Under the pieces are notes generated by a model that saw nothing but the letters and a program-made list of their open reading frames with translations, made no database searches and was not told the DNA's origin. This document shows positions 30,001 to 39,860 of a stretch of DNA of 64,000 bases, in pieces; position 1 is the stretch's first letter; each line of letters opens with the position of its first letter. Made by a program: the position numbers and the translations under genes. The DNA is from Actinomycetota bacterium (GTDB lineage Bacteria; Actinomycetota; Actinomycetes; S36-B12), in NCBI GenBank assembly GCA_016870195.1, contig VGCC01000001.1:1-64000 (forward strand). The letters run 5' to 3'.

Positions 30001-31718
30001 GCCGGGGAAGCGGCGTTCGCTCGTCCCCGCCATCCGGTACCCGAGTTGTCATAGACGACGCCATCGGCAGCGGCCACCAGGGTGGGTTGTCCAGGCGCAG
30101 CCGCCAGCGATACCGGCGCTTCCGGCGCTCCACGGGGAGCGATTGATCCACGTCCGATGGATACGTCGTACACCTGCAGGCCGCCAGCACTCTCGCTCCC
30201 GAGTACGGCCAGGGAATCGGCCGTCGACCAGGAAACGTCCACGGCCTCGGCGAGCCAACTCTCGACCCGGATGGGCGCGTCGATGGACACCGGTGCTCCG
30301 GCCGCAGCTCCGGTCCGCACGATCCGGGCCAGAAACAGACTGGTGCGTTGGGGCTCGCGCACGATGAGCGCTGCGCGGGTGCGATCGCGGGAGGGGACCG
30401 CCGCGAGGAGTCGGGCATTGCGGGGCAGTCCCTCAACTGCAACCGGGCGGTCCTCGCTCCCGATGATGACGAGCGAGTTGCCCGAGTCCACCAGCCACAG
30501 CACCGTTGTGCCGTCGAAGGCGAGGCTGGTCGCACCCGGGTACTCGCCACGCTGGACGAGTTGCGATTCAGGCACGAGACGTGTCGTGTACAGGACCCCG
30601 TCGATATCGAATCCGGCGACCTGGCTGCTGTCGGACGAAACGGCGATGTCGCCGATCACCGGGGTGTCGCGCCCTGCAGCTCCCGGGACGGGGACCGTTC
30701 CCTGCGACATCAGAGCGCGCACCCCCACGGATGTTGCGACATAGCCACGCGCACCTGTCGGCATGGCGTTGGGGTCGACCGCGCTCCACGCGTCACGCGA
30801 CTGTGGATTGGTGATCCCCGGCACGACGAACAACTGACCCGCCGCGGTGATGGACACCGCCTGAACTTCAGGCACCTGACGCAGCGTCCACACCAATTGC
30901 TGGGACAGGGCAACGCGCGTGGGACCGTCTGCCGAAAGTGCACTCGCGGTGAGGTCGATGCGAGCGACTCCACCCTCGATGGGGACGGCTTCGATGTTGA
31001 GGTCCACTCCGGCCGGGAAGCCGGTGCGCACAGCGGGCTGCAACCAGGGATTCGGGCCGTCGATGAGGCGTCGCACGAGAGTTGTCGCGAGTCCCGGACC
31101 GATCACGGGAACCATGCGCACATCGGGCACCAGCGTGGTGAAACCCGGATTGAAGAAGTACAGGGAGTGACTGCGGAAAGCGCGATCCACGTCCGCCTGG
31201 GAGAGGAGGAGACCATCGGGTACCGCGGCGATCCGCCACTCGCCGTTGACCCGAGACAACCCGAAGCGCACGCGCATTTCGCTACCCGCTGCAGCAACTT
31301 CGTAGCGTCCGTCGGCTGCAATGCGGCCCACTTCGCTCCCGATCATCCGCACGGTGGATCCCGACTCCGTGAGCGGCGGAGTCCCTTCGTAGACCCGCAC
31401 CCCGAGACCGGGATTCCAGTCCTGACTCGCCTGCGGTGTGAGGTACTGACGGGCCACGGCGTGGTTGCCGTCGAAGGACGCGGAGGATTCCAGGAAGCCC
31501 TGCACCACCTGCAGTTGCGTCATACCGGGAGTCGGTGAACTCGCGATGACCCGGATGAACTGGTTAGTATCCGTGCTCGCGATTTGATCTCCCTGTTCGA
31601 TCGGCCCGCTCGTGGGCACTTGGGCGGACAGGGCCTGAGTGATTCCGATGTCGCTCACACTCGAACAGCCCGCCATTCCGATGCTCGCGCTCACGAGGAG
31701 AGTCACGATTGCCTTCAT
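29988..31718 (-). CDS. lpqB: lipoprotein LpqB (GerMN domain, MtrAB accessory)
   Basis: Lipobox MAGC in MKAIVTLLVSASIGMAGCSS; located directly after mtrB. Confidence 0.9.
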   Translation of the reverse strand: MKAIVTLLVSASIGMAGCSSVSDIGITQALSAQVPTSGPIEQGDQIASTDTNQFIRVIASSPTPGMTQLQVVQGFLESSASFDGNHAVARQYLTPQASQDWNPGLGVRVYEGTPPLTESGSTVRMIGSEVGRIAADGRYEVAAAGSEMRVRFGLSRVNGEWRIAAVPDGLLLSQADVDRAFRSHSLYFFNPGFTTLVPDVRMVPVIGPGLATTLVRRLIDGPNPWLQPAVRTGFPAGVDLNIEAVPIEGGVARIDLTASALSADGPTRVALSQQLVWTLRQVPEVQAVSITAAGQLFVVPGITNPQSRDAWSAVDPNAMPTGARGYVATSVGVRALMSQGTVPVPGAAGRDTPVIGDIAVSSDSSQVAGFDIDGVLYTTRLVPESQLVQRGEYPGATSLAFDGTTVLWLVDSGNSLVIIGSEDRPVAVEGLPRNARLLAAVPSRDRTRAALIVREPQRTSLFLARIVRTGAAAGAPVSIDAPIRVESWLAEAVDVSWSTADSLAVLGSESAGGLQVYDVSIGRGSIAPRGAPEAPVSLAAAPGQPTLVAAADGVVYDNSGTGWRGRANAASPAYPN

Positions 31719-33334
31719 GCGTCCGACCCCTGACGCGCATCCACTGTCAGCGATTCCTCGTCGGGATCGCCCACGTTCTCCTCGCTCAAGGGGAGCGTGG
31801 CGTGATCCACCACCCCGCCTGCGACCCGCGGCAGCGTGAGTCGGAAACACGCACCCTGCCCGAGAACTCCGTCGGCTTCGAGCCACCCACCGTGGAGCCT
31901 GGCGTCCTCGAGCGCAATGGACAAACCCAGACCGGTACCGCCGGTTGTTCGGGCGCGAGCCGGATCGGCTCGCCAGAACCGATGGAACACCTGCTCAATC
32001 TCCTCAGCCCGAAGTCCCACCCCGAAGTCGCGCACCGTGATGGTTGCGACGTCTGAGTCGGCGGCGAGTTCGACCACCACACCTGAGTCATCCGCGTGCT
32101 CGATGGCATTGTCCAGAAGGTTGCGCAGGATTCGATCGATGCGACGTGAGTCGCACTGCACCCCACATGGTCGGGAGTAGGCGGCGAAGGAGACTCGAAC
32201 ACCCGATCTCTGCGCCAGGGGTTCACAAGCGGTGATCGCGCGCTGCGTGAGGAGGGCAAGGTCCACGTGCTCGACATCTAGGACAGCGGCACCCGCATCG
32301 AAGCGGGAGATCTCCAAGAGATCGGCGAGAAGGGCCTCGAATCGATCGAGCTGGTTCTGAAGCAACTCGACACTGCGCGCAGTGTCCGCGTCGAATGTGC
32401 GGCGCTCCTGGTACATGATGTCGGCCGCCATTCGGATCGTCGTCAGCGGAGTGCGCAACTCGTGGGAGACATCAGACACGAATCGCTGCTGCAAACGGGA
32501 GAGTTCCTCGAGCTGACCGATCTGGGTGTCGATGCTCTCAGCCATCTCATTGAAGGAGCGGGCAAGCTGGGCGAGATCGTCGTCCTTGCGAACAGGGAGC
32601 CGCTCTTCGAGGTGGCCGGACGAGAGCCGGCGGGCCGTGCGGGCGGCGGCACGAACCGGGAGCACCACCTGTCGGGTAACGATCGAGACGATCAACCCGA
32701 TGCTGAGAACCAGGATGACGCCGAAGCCGATCAAGGATCCACGGACGAGGTCCAGAGTCTGCTGCTCCCCCGTGAGCGGGAACAGGTAATACAACTCATA
32801 GGGCCCGACGTTCGGGATGGTCAATGGGGCACCCACCGCCAGCCCGGGGAGCGCGCGACCGTCGAGGAAGCGGATCTCGGTATACGTCCAGGACTGTCGA
32901 TTGCTCGATGTCACCGCATCGCGGAGCGCCTGCGGGATGCTCGAGACCGCGACGAGATTGGTGCCGCGCTCCGGGGCGTCTACCAACGGATCCGAGGAGA
33001 GAAGGAGCACGTCGAAGGTCGCCGGTGAGCCTGCACGTGTTGCCAGAGTGGTGACGACGCTGTCCACGAGACGCGCTGGTGGTGGCGCAACGGGGCCGGT
33101 GTCCGCGGCGGTGAGAAGGCGCTGGGCCTCACCCAACCCGGCCGATGCTTCGCTCACCGACACGCGCTCCTTCGCGTCCAACAACCCGGTCGTAATGCGC
33201 GAGAGCAGAAGCAGACCCAAGATTGCGGTTGCGAGGAGGGAAAGGATCAGAGCGGTGACAGTGACGCGAATGAGCAGGGATTTCCGCCATGTTCGTCGCA
33301 CCGATCGGGGAAGCCATAGAAGTGCGCGCAGCAT
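31715..33334 (-). CDS. mtrB: sensor histidine kinase MtrB
   Basis: HAMP, SDVSHELRTPLTTIRM H-box, LRNLLDNAIEHAD, GTGLGLSI; adjacent to mtrA and lpqB. Confidence 0.93.
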   Translation of the reverse strand: MLRALLWLPRSVRRTWRKSLLIRVTVTALILSLLATAILGLLLLSRITTGLLDAKERVSVSEASAGLGEAQRLLTAADTGPVAPPPARLVDSVVTTLATRAGSPATFDVLLLSSDPLVDAPERGTNLVAVSSIPQALRDAVTSSNRQSWTYTEIRFLDGRALPGLAVGAPLTIPNVGPYELYYLFPLTGEQQTLDLVRGSLIGFGVILVLSIGLIVSIVTRQVVLPVRAAARTARRLSSGHLEERLPVRKDDDLAQLARSFNEMAESIDTQIGQLEELSRLQQRFVSDVSHELRTPLTTIRMAADIMYQERRTFDADTARSVELLQNQLDRFEALLADLLEISRFDAGAAVLDVEHVDLALLTQRAITACEPLAQRSGVRVSFAAYSRPCGVQCDSRRIDRILRNLLDNAIEHADDSGVVVELAADSDVATITVRDFGVGLRAEEIEQVFHRFWRADPARARTTGGTGLGLSIALEDARLHGGWLEADGVLGQGACFRLTLPRVAGGVVDHATLPLSEENVGDPDEESLTVDARQGSDA

Positions 33335-33336
33335 CG

Positions 33337-34035
33337 CTAGGAGGGACCCGCCTTGTATCCCACACCGCGCACGGTCAACACGATGTCGGGGCGCTCGGGA
33401 TCCAGCTCGATCTTCGCGCGCAGCCGTTGCACGTGGACATTCACCAGTCGCGTATCCGCCGCGTGCCGGTACCCCCACACCTCCTGCAGGAGCGCTTCAC
33501 GGGAGAACACCTGACCCGGCTTGCGGGCTAGGCACACGAGGAGGTCGAATTCGAGTGGTGTCAGGGCCACCAACTCCGTACCGCGGCGCACTGCGTGGCC
33601 CGCCACGTCGATGTGGAGGTCTCCGATGGTCAGCGCCTGCGGAGTCACGTCATCTCGCCTGCGCACACGTGCCCGAATGCGGGCCACAAGTTCCTTGGGC
33701 TTGAACGGCTTGACCACATAGTCATCGGCGCCCGACTCGAGCCCGACCACGACGTCGACCGTGTCGGTCTTCGCGGTGAGCATCACGATCGGCGTTCCAG
33801 ACTCCGCGCGGATCGCACGGCAGACGTCGATGCCATCCCGTCCTGGGAGCATGACGTCGAGCAGCACCACATCGGGCTGGGTCTGCCTGAAGATGTCGAG
33901 GGCGCTCAACCCGTCACCACAGAAAACCGGTTCAAATCCCTCGCCGCGCAGAACGATCCCCAACATCTCGGCAAGGGCGGAGTCGTCATCGACGACCAGA
34001 ACCACACCGCGGGTCATTCCTGGCGGGCTCGACAT
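33337..34035 (-). CDS. mtrA: response regulator MtrA (OmpR family)
   Basis: Receiver domain with DVVLLDVMLPGRDGIDVCR and winged helix RHAADTRLVNVHVQRLRAKIE. Confidence 0.95.
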   Translation of the reverse strand: MSSPPGMTRGVVLVVDDDSALAEMLGIVLRGEGFEPVFCGDGLSALDIFRQTQPDVVLLDVMLPGRDGIDVCRAIRAESGTPIVMLTAKTDTVDVVVGLESGADDYVVKPFKPKELVARIRARVRRRDDVTPQALTIGDLHIDVAGHAVRRGTELVALTPLEFDLLVCLARKPGQVFSREALLQEVWGYRHAADTRLVNVHVQRLRAKIELDPERPDIVLTVRGVGYKAGPS

Positions 34036-34039
34036 GCCC

Positions 34040-34801
34040 CTATGGTGTCACTTCCGGCAGCCCCAGGAGAAGGACTACCGCAGCCGGCCCGTTATTGACC
34101 ATATGGGCGATGATCGGCGCCCCCAGGGCGCCGGTCTTCCAACGCAGCCACCCGTAGAGCACCCCGATCGGCAGCAGAATAAAGAACCGCACCGGCTCGA
34201 GGTGGAAGGCCGCGAACACCAGGGCGGTCACCGCGATGGTCCACACCGCGCTGAGGCCACGTTTTCGCAGCGAGTTGAAGACCATGCCGCGGAATGTGAT
34301 CTCCTCAACGATCGGGGCACCGACCATCGCGGCGACCGCGAAGGCGAACATCGCCAGGGTGCCCTCATCCTGCAGTTCGACGGCGATCTCCCCCGCGGCA
34401 GAGTTGAAGTCACCAACCACTCCCTGGGTGAGCAACGCGATTACCCCCGCAAGGACCAGCCCTAAGAGGCCGACGGCGGCGCCGAGACCCACATCGGACC
34501 AGGTCAGTCGCAGTCCCAGGTCGATCCGAGGCCCGTTCCCGCGCAGCCGCGTGGCGAGCAGAGGCCAGCCAAGGAGTCCAATCCATGGGGTGACGATGCC
34601 CGCGATCACTGCGATCCCGAGGGGTAGATCAAGTGTCAGCGCCACCACGCCAGCGAGGACGGCGAGGACGACCGAGAGACCGATCGTGATGAGTGCGTCT
34701 GGGATTCCCCACCGCGGCGAGATGAGCGGGATACCTGCAGCCTCGGCAGCGCACACCGTTTCAGGGCACCCGGGGTAATCCGCGGGAGCACGCGTGGCCA
34801 T
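34040..34801 (-). CDS. CPBP-family intramembrane metalloprotease
   Basis: VEEITFRGMVFNSLRKRG (EExxxR) plus later FAAFH and GAPIIAHMVNN motifs, multi-TM. Confidence 0.87.
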   Translation of the reverse strand: MATRAPADYPGCPETVCAAEAAGIPLISPRWGIPDALITIGLSVVLAVLAGVVALTLDLPLGIAVIAGIVTPWIGLLGWPLLATRLRGNGPRIDLGLRLTWSDVGLGAAVGLLGLVLAGVIALLTQGVVGDFNSAAGEIAVELQDEGTLAMFAFAVAAMVGAPIVEEITFRGMVFNSLRKRGLSAVWTIAVTALVFAAFHLEPVRFFILLPIGVLYGWLRWKTGALGAPIIAHMVNNGPAAVVLLLGLPEVTP

Positions 34802-34807
34802 GCAGCG

Positions 34808-34813
34808 AACCTA
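34808..34813 (-). promoter_or_regulatory. -10 element TAGGTT, 6 nt upstream of ATG 34801
   Basis: TANNNT at leaderless spacing; TAG is also the upstream gene's stop codon. Confidence 0.45.
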
Positions 34814-35070
34814 TTCGTCGGGTACGACGTCTGAAGCGGGGTGCTTGCGCATGACGCGCACAAGTGCGACGACGGCGATCAAGCCCCAGATGGCATTGAG
34901 CGCAACGGAGGCCCATGCGAAGAGCAGGAACCCGTAAACGGTGAGGAGTGCGGCTCCGACGAAGTTCATGCCTTGGAATCCGAGGGAGGCCGACTTAGGC
35001 GCCCATTCGACACGAGGAAGTACGCGACGAGAACGAGGGCGGTTCCGATTCCGCCGATGACATGGACCAT
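34811..35070 (-). pseudogene. small integral membrane protein (CBU_0592-like) interrupted by a one-base frameshift
   Basis: Frame A from ATG 35070: MVHVIGGIGTALVLVAYFLVSNGRL...; frame B ending at 34811: ..KSASLGFQGMNFVGAALLTVYGFLLFAWASVALNAIWGLIAVVALVRVMRKH. A -1 shift near 34994-35000 joins both TM segments into one ~86-aa protein. Confidence 0.7.
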
Positions 35071-35076
35071 GGGCGG

Positions 35077-35082
35077 AGAGTA
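35077..35082 (-). promoter_or_regulatory. -10 element TACTCT, 6 nt upstream of ATG 35070
   Basis: TANNNT at leaderless spacing. Confidence 0.5.
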
Positions 35083-35118
35083 CGTGGGGGCCACGCAGAT
35101 ACGTGGCCCCCACGCGCG

Positions 35119-36576
35119 TTAGTAGCGGTAGTGCTCCGGCTTGTACGGGCCAGCAACGTCGACACCCAGGTACTCCGCCTGGGGCTTGCTCAGCTCGGTG
35201 AGATGAACCCCGAGTGCATCGAGGTGCAGCCGTGCAACCTTCTCATCGAGGTGCTTGGGCAGCGTGTAGACGCCGAGCGGATACTGATCGAGCTTGGTGA
35301 ACAACTCGATCTGCGCGAGCACCTGGTTGGTGAAGGAGTTGCTCATCACGAATGACGGGTGGCCGGTGGCGTTACCGAGGTTCAGCAGTCGACCCTCACT
35401 CAGCATGATGATGGAGTGGCCGTCAGGGAAGATCCACTCGTCCACCTGCGGCTTGATGGTCTTGCGCTTGATTCCGGGCACCTGCGCAAGGCCGGCCATG
35501 TCGATCTCATTGTCGAAGTGGCCGATGTTGCCGACGATCGCCTGATGCTTCATCTTCGCCATGTCATCGACCGTGATGACGTCGTAGCAGCCGGTGGCGG
35601 TGATGAAGATGTCAGCGGAATCGATGACATCCTCGAGTCGGGCAACCTGGTAGCCGTCCATCGCCGCCTGCATGGCGCAAATCGGGTCGATCTCCGTGAT
35701 GATCACGCGTGCACCCTGGCCGCGCAGTGAATCCGCCGAGCCCTTGCCGACATCGCCGAAGCCACACACGACGGCGACCTTGCCACCGATCATGGTGTCG
35801 GTGGCACGGTTGATGCCGTCGACGAGCGAGTGACGGCAGCCGTACTTGTTGTCGAACTTGCTCTTGGTCACCGAGTCATTGACGTTGATCGCCGGGAAGA
35901 GGAGCGATCCCTCACGCAACATCTCGTAGAGACGGTGCACACCTGTGGTGGTTTCCTCCGTCACACCCTTGATTCCTGCACCGATGGTGGTCCACCGCAC
36001 GGGATCCTCGGTCAGACTGCGACGCAGGGTCTCCAGAACGACGGCGTACTCCTCGGACGTCGACTCATCCGGCTGCGGAACAACGCCGGCCGCCTCAAAC
36101 TCGGTGCCCTTGTGGACGAGAAGCGTCGCGTCGCCACCGTCGTCGAGGATCATGTTCGGGCCCTTGCCGTCCGGCCACATCAGAATCTGCTCGGTGCACC
36201 ACCAGTACTCCGGCAGTGTCTCGCCCTTCCAGGCGAAGACCGGGACACCCTGCGGGTTATCTGGGGTTCCGTTCGGTCCGACGACCACAGCAGCAGCAGC
36301 ATGGTCCTGCGTCGAGAAGATGTTGCAGGACGCCCAGCGGACATCGGCTCCGAGTTCCACCAGGGTCTCGATCAACACGGCGGTCTGGATCGTCATATGC
36401 AGGGAGCCGGTGATGCGCGCACCGGTGAGCGGCTTGCTCTTCCCGTACTCCGCACGCATGGCCATGAGGCCGGGCATCTCGTGCTCGGCGAGACGAATCT
36501 CGTCGCGGCCGAACTCGGCGAGACCGAGGTCGGCCACCTTGTAATCGGGGGTGCCATCAGGCTTGGTCAACGACAT
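35119..36576 (-). CDS. sahH: adenosylhomocysteinase
   Basis: 485 aa; [48 protein letters not shown]-terminus. Confidence 0.97.
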   Translation of the reverse strand: MSLTKPDGTPDYKVADLGLAEFGRDEIRLAEHEMPGLMAMRAEYGKSKPLTGARITGSLHMTIQTAVLIETLVELGADVRWASCNIFSTQDHAAAAVVVGPNGTPDNPQGVPVFAWKGETLPEYWWCTEQILMWPDGKGPNMILDDGGDATLLVHKGTEFEAAGVVPQPDESTSEEYAVVLETLRRSLTEDPVRWTTIGAGIKGVTEETTTGVHRLYEMLREGSLLFPAINVNDSVTKSKFDNKYGCRHSLVDGINRATDTMIGGKVAVVCGFGDVGKGSADSLRGQGARVIITEIDPICAMQAAMDGYQVARLEDVIDSADIFITATGCYDVITVDDMAKMKHQAIVGNIGHFDNEIDMAGLAQVPGIKRKTIKPQVDEWIFPDGHSIIMLSEGRLLNLGNATGHPSFVMSNSFTNQVLAQIELFTKLDQYPLGVYTLPKHLDEKVARLHLDALGVHLTELSKPQAEYLGVDVAGPYKPEHYRY

Positions 36577-36721
36577 AACAACTCCTCATCGGCGCCAACG
36601 GCGCGGTTCATGGGAGCGAACGGCACGAGGCTTCGATGGTTCGCGGACCAGCGGGAACCAGGGCTCCGGACCGCTGAGGCCTCAAGTCTGCCAGATTGGG
36701 AGCCAGACGCACGCCGACGCG

Positions 36722-37777
36722 TCAGGCTGTGGCGCGCACCACAGCAGCGCGCCCGGAAGCGCGTACCCGCACCGCGGGGTCCGTGGCGGTGAGCGCCAGG
36801 GCCTCGCCCACTGCTACGTCGACTTCCCACTCCGGGAACTCGACGGTCAGTGGGCCGTCGATGCCGAGGAGCAGCCGGTAGTCGCCCGACGCGACCGTGG
36901 CCTCCCGCACGAGATCCACCGAGAAGGGGGCTCCCGCCGGGGCGATGTGGTCACTCCCCCGGATCACCACCGGGGCCGCACTCCAGTCCAGGCAGCGGAT
37001 CGCCTCCTCGCGGTGGACGGGCTTACCCGTCAATCCCATCCGAAGCACGTTGTCCGACGACGTCATCACTTCCAGTCCGATTCCCCGGATGTAACTGTGC
37101 GGGATCCCAGCCGGGACATAGACCGCATCGCCGACGTCGAGGGAGATCCGGTCCAGCATTACCGTGACCGGAATTCCCGGATCCTCAGGGAACTCGTCCA
37201 CAACCGTGCGATACGCCGCAACGTCAGCCTCGTTCCATCGGGCGCGTTCCACCGCCGACGGGAGTTCGGCGTTCCAGGCACGGATGTCGCAGGTGGACGC
37301 GAGTTCCAGAAGTGCGCGGAGCGCCGCCTCACGATCACCTGACTCGAGCGCACGTACAGCCTCGTCGGTATTCGACAACTCGGAAAGGACACGCGCTGCC
37401 GTCCCCATGTCGCGCCACCCGCAGAATGCCTCGAAGGGTTCCAGCGCCACGAGCAACTCGGTCTTCTCCTGGTCGTCGCTATACATCGCGGTATCACCCT
37501 GGTGCGCGTATCCGCGCGCAGCCTGCTCCGCATTCGGATGCACCTGGATGGAGAGCGGATGGGCCGCGGCGAGGAGTTTCACCAGGATCGGGACCTCCCC
37601 GACCGCACATGCATCGGCGAGGGTCGTCTCGGTGCCGACCACCGGGGACGGCCCGGTCGGGTGCACCCCGAACCACAGTTCGGCTTGCGGACGACCATCC
37701 GAGCGACCACTCCACGCTGCAAGACCGTCCGGGATACCCCAGTCGTATTCCTTGAGCGCTCCGGTGATCCGGTGCAC
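36722..37777 (-). CDS. manA: mannose-6-phosphate isomerase, class I
   Basis: Start GTG HRITGALKEYDWG; LSIQVHPNAEQAARGY; YVPAGIPHSYIRGIGLEVM. Confidence 0.92.
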   Translation of the reverse strand: MHRITGALKEYDWGIPDGLAAWSGRSDGRPQAELWFGVHPTGPSPVVGTETTLADACAVGEVPILVKLLAAAHPLSIQVHPNAEQAARGYAHQGDTAMYSDDQEKTELLVALEPFEAFCGWRDMGTAARVLSELSNTDEAVRALESGDREAALRALLELASTCDIRAWNAELPSAVERARWNEADVAAYRTVVDEFPEDPGIPVTVMLDRISLDVGDAVYVPAGIPHSYIRGIGLEVMTSSDNVLRMGLTGKPVHREEAIRCLDWSAAPVVIRGSDHIAPAGAPFSVDLVREATVASGDYRLLLGIDGPLTVEFPEWEVDVAVGEALALTATDPAVRVRASGRAAVVRATA

Positions 37778-37977
37778 TAGCCCTCGACCGCCGGGGGGAA
37801 CAGGGCTTCGTCGAGGAGCATCACCGGCACTCCATCGCGCACCGGGAACCGGCGCTGACACACCGTGCACACGATCATCTGATCCTGCTCGTCCGCGACG
37901 ACCGCATCATGCGCATCGCATGGACAGGCGAGCACCTCCCACAGATTCTCGGAGAGACCCAAGGGACCGGCCATCAC
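37777..37977 (-). CDS. Trm112-like (UPF0434) protein
   Basis: LWEVLACPCDAHDAVVADEQDQMIVCTVCQRRFPVRDGVPVML. Confidence 0.85.
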   Translation of the reverse strand: MMAGPLGLSENLWEVLACPCDAHDAVVADEQDQMIVCTVCQRRFPVRDGVPVMLLDEALFPPAVEG

Positions 37978-39362
37978 GCACCCTCCCGCATCAGAGATAA
38001 CACGTCGTCGCGTAGTCGCACCATCTCATCACAGTCCCGTGCCTCGGCATTGAGCCGGAGCAGCGGTTCGGTGTTGCTCGGGCGGACGTTGAACCACCAG
38101 TCGGCCCCGTCGATGGTGAGCCCATCGAGTTCGTCGACGCTGACGTCGGGACGAGTGGCGTAGCGGGCCTTGATCCTGGCCGTAGCAGCGGCCTGATCAC
38201 TCACCTCCGTGTTGATCTCCCCGCTGGCGGCGTAACGCTGGAAGGGAGCCATGAGCGACGACAGGGTGGTGCCTGGGCCGGCCGTGCCCAGTGCCGCAAG
38301 CGCGTGCATCGCAGCGAGCATCCCGGAGTCAGCGCGCCAGAAGTCCTGGAAGTAGAAGTGCCCCGAGTGCTCCCCGCCGAAGACGGCCCCGGTCTCCGCC
38401 ATGGTCGCCTTGATGAAGGAGTGTCCAACGCGCGTGCGTACGGCAACTCCGTTGTTCTCAGCGATCACCTCGGGGACTGTCTTCGACGTGATCAGGTTAT
38501 GGATGATGGTCGCCCCCGGATGCCGAGCGAGTTCCCGTTGCGCGATCAGAGCGGTCAACGCGGAGGGACTCACGATCTCCCCGCGCTCATCCACCACGAA
38601 GCAGCGGTCCGCGTCCCCGTCGAAGGCGAGACCGATGTCCGCCTTCTCCTGAAGGACTCGACGCTGGAGATCACGCATGTTCTCCGGCTCAATCGGGTTG
38701 GCTTCGTGATTCGGGAAGGTGCCGTCCAACTCGAAATACATGGGAATGATCGTGAGCGGAAGGCGCGGGAGTCCGGCGTCCTCGGAGAGGACCGCCGGAA
38801 CGGTGAAGCCGCCCATGCCATTGCCGGCGTCGACGACCACGCGCAGCGGCCGGATCGACCCCAGGTCGACGAGGGACCGCAGGAACCCTGCGTAGTCGGC
38901 GAGAAGGTCCCGCTGCGTCACGTCGCCGATGCGGCCCGCACCGGCCGGGATCCCGGATTCGATCAAGGCGCGTATCTCGCGCAACCCCGAGTCCTGACCC
39001 ACGGGAGCCGCCCCGGCACGACACAACTTGATGCCGTTGTATTTCGCCGGGTTGTGGCTCGCCGTGAACATCGCTCCGGGAAGGCCGAGCGCACCCGAGG
39101 CGTAGTAGAGGCCGTCGGTGCTTGCGAGTCCGATGAGTACGACATCGCATCCCTGCTCGCGCACACCCTCCGCGAAGGAGGCGACGAGGTCCGGTCCGGA
39201 CGGCCGCATGTCGTGTCCGATCACCACCGCGCCCTCGGCATCCGCGATTCCGCAGACGCGCACGAAGGCAGCTCCCACATCGTGGGCGAGCTGCTCGTCG
39301 AGTTGATCCGGATAGACGCCTCGGACGTCGTAGGCCTTGATGATCGCGCCCAGATCCCTCAC
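37974..39362 (-). CDS. manB: phosphomannomutase/phosphoglucomutase
   Basis: TASHNPAKYNGIKL active site, DGDADRCFVVDE metal loop, GGEHSGHFYF sugar loop, RPSNTEPLLRL phosphate loop. Confidence 0.95.
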   Translation of the reverse strand: MRDLGAIIKAYDVRGVYPDQLDEQLAHDVGAAFVRVCGIADAEGAVVIGHDMRPSGPDLVASFAEGVREQGCDVVLIGLASTDGLYYASGALGLPGAMFTASHNPAKYNGIKLCRAGAAPVGQDSGLREIRALIESGIPAGAGRIGDVTQRDLLADYAGFLRSLVDLGSIRPLRVVVDAGNGMGGFTVPAVLSEDAGLPRLPLTIIPMYFELDGTFPNHEANPIEPENMRDLQRRVLQEKADIGLAFDGDADRCFVVDERGEIVSPSALTALIAQRELARHPGATIIHNLITSKTVPEVIAENNGVAVRTRVGHSFIKATMAETGAVFGGEHSGHFYFQDFWRADSGMLAAMHALAALGTAGPGTTLSSLMAPFQRYAASGEINTEVSDQAAATARIKARYATRPDVSVDELDGLTIDGADWWFNVRPSNTEPLLRLNAEARDCDEMVRLRDDVLSLMREGA

Positions 39363-39368
39363 ATGATC

Positions 39369-39374
39369 AGGGTA
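39369..39374 (-). promoter_or_regulatory. -10 element TACCCT, 6 nt upstream of GTG 39362
   Basis: TANNNT at leaderless spacing. Confidence 0.5.
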
Positions 39375-39386
39375 GTGGCGCGGGAC

Positions 39387-39812
39387 TCACCACGAGTCGT
39401 CAGTGTCCAGCCGTTGCTGATACCCGACATCCCCCGCCTGCTCCGACTCATCAACGGAGCGCAGCACACGGAGATGACCGCGCCGCGCGACCTCCACCGA
39501 TCCCGGGGTGTACATGGGCTCCGGGTCGGCCGCGTCGAAGCGGGGGCGCGCAGCCTCGCGCACCGCATTGGCGAGGGCCTCAAGGTCGTCGACGGTGGGC
39601 TTGAGTGCATCGGGATCCGGCGAGATTCGGACGATCTCCCAGCCGATCGGGGCGGTCATCCGCTCACTGTGCATCTGACAGAGGTCGTAGCAGTGGGGCT
39701 CGGCATACGTGGCCAGAGGTCCGAGGACCGCGGTGGAATCGGCGTATACATAGGTGAGAGTGGACACGGCAGGTTGGGAACACGACGGTTTCGAGCAACG
39801 ACGTCGGTTCAC
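39387..39812 (-). CDS. DUF3499 family protein
   Basis: NRRRCSKPSCSQPAVSTLTYVYADSTAVLGPLATYAEPHCYDLC. Confidence 0.85.
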   Translation of the reverse strand: MNRRRCSKPSCSQPAVSTLTYVYADSTAVLGPLATYAEPHCYDLCQMHSERMTAPIGWEIVRISPDPDALKPTVDDLEALANAVREAARPRFDAADPEPMYTPGSVEVARRGHLRVLRSVDESEQAGDVGYQQRLDTDDSW

Positions 39813-39819
39813 CCGAGCG

Positions 39820-39825
39820 ACGGTA
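39820..39825 (-). promoter_or_regulatory. -10 element TACCGT, 7 nt upstream of GTG 39812
   Basis: TANNNT at leaderless spacing. Confidence 0.5.
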
Positions 39826-39860
39826 GTGGTCGGTGCGCGCTTTCGGCCTCCGGCACGCCG

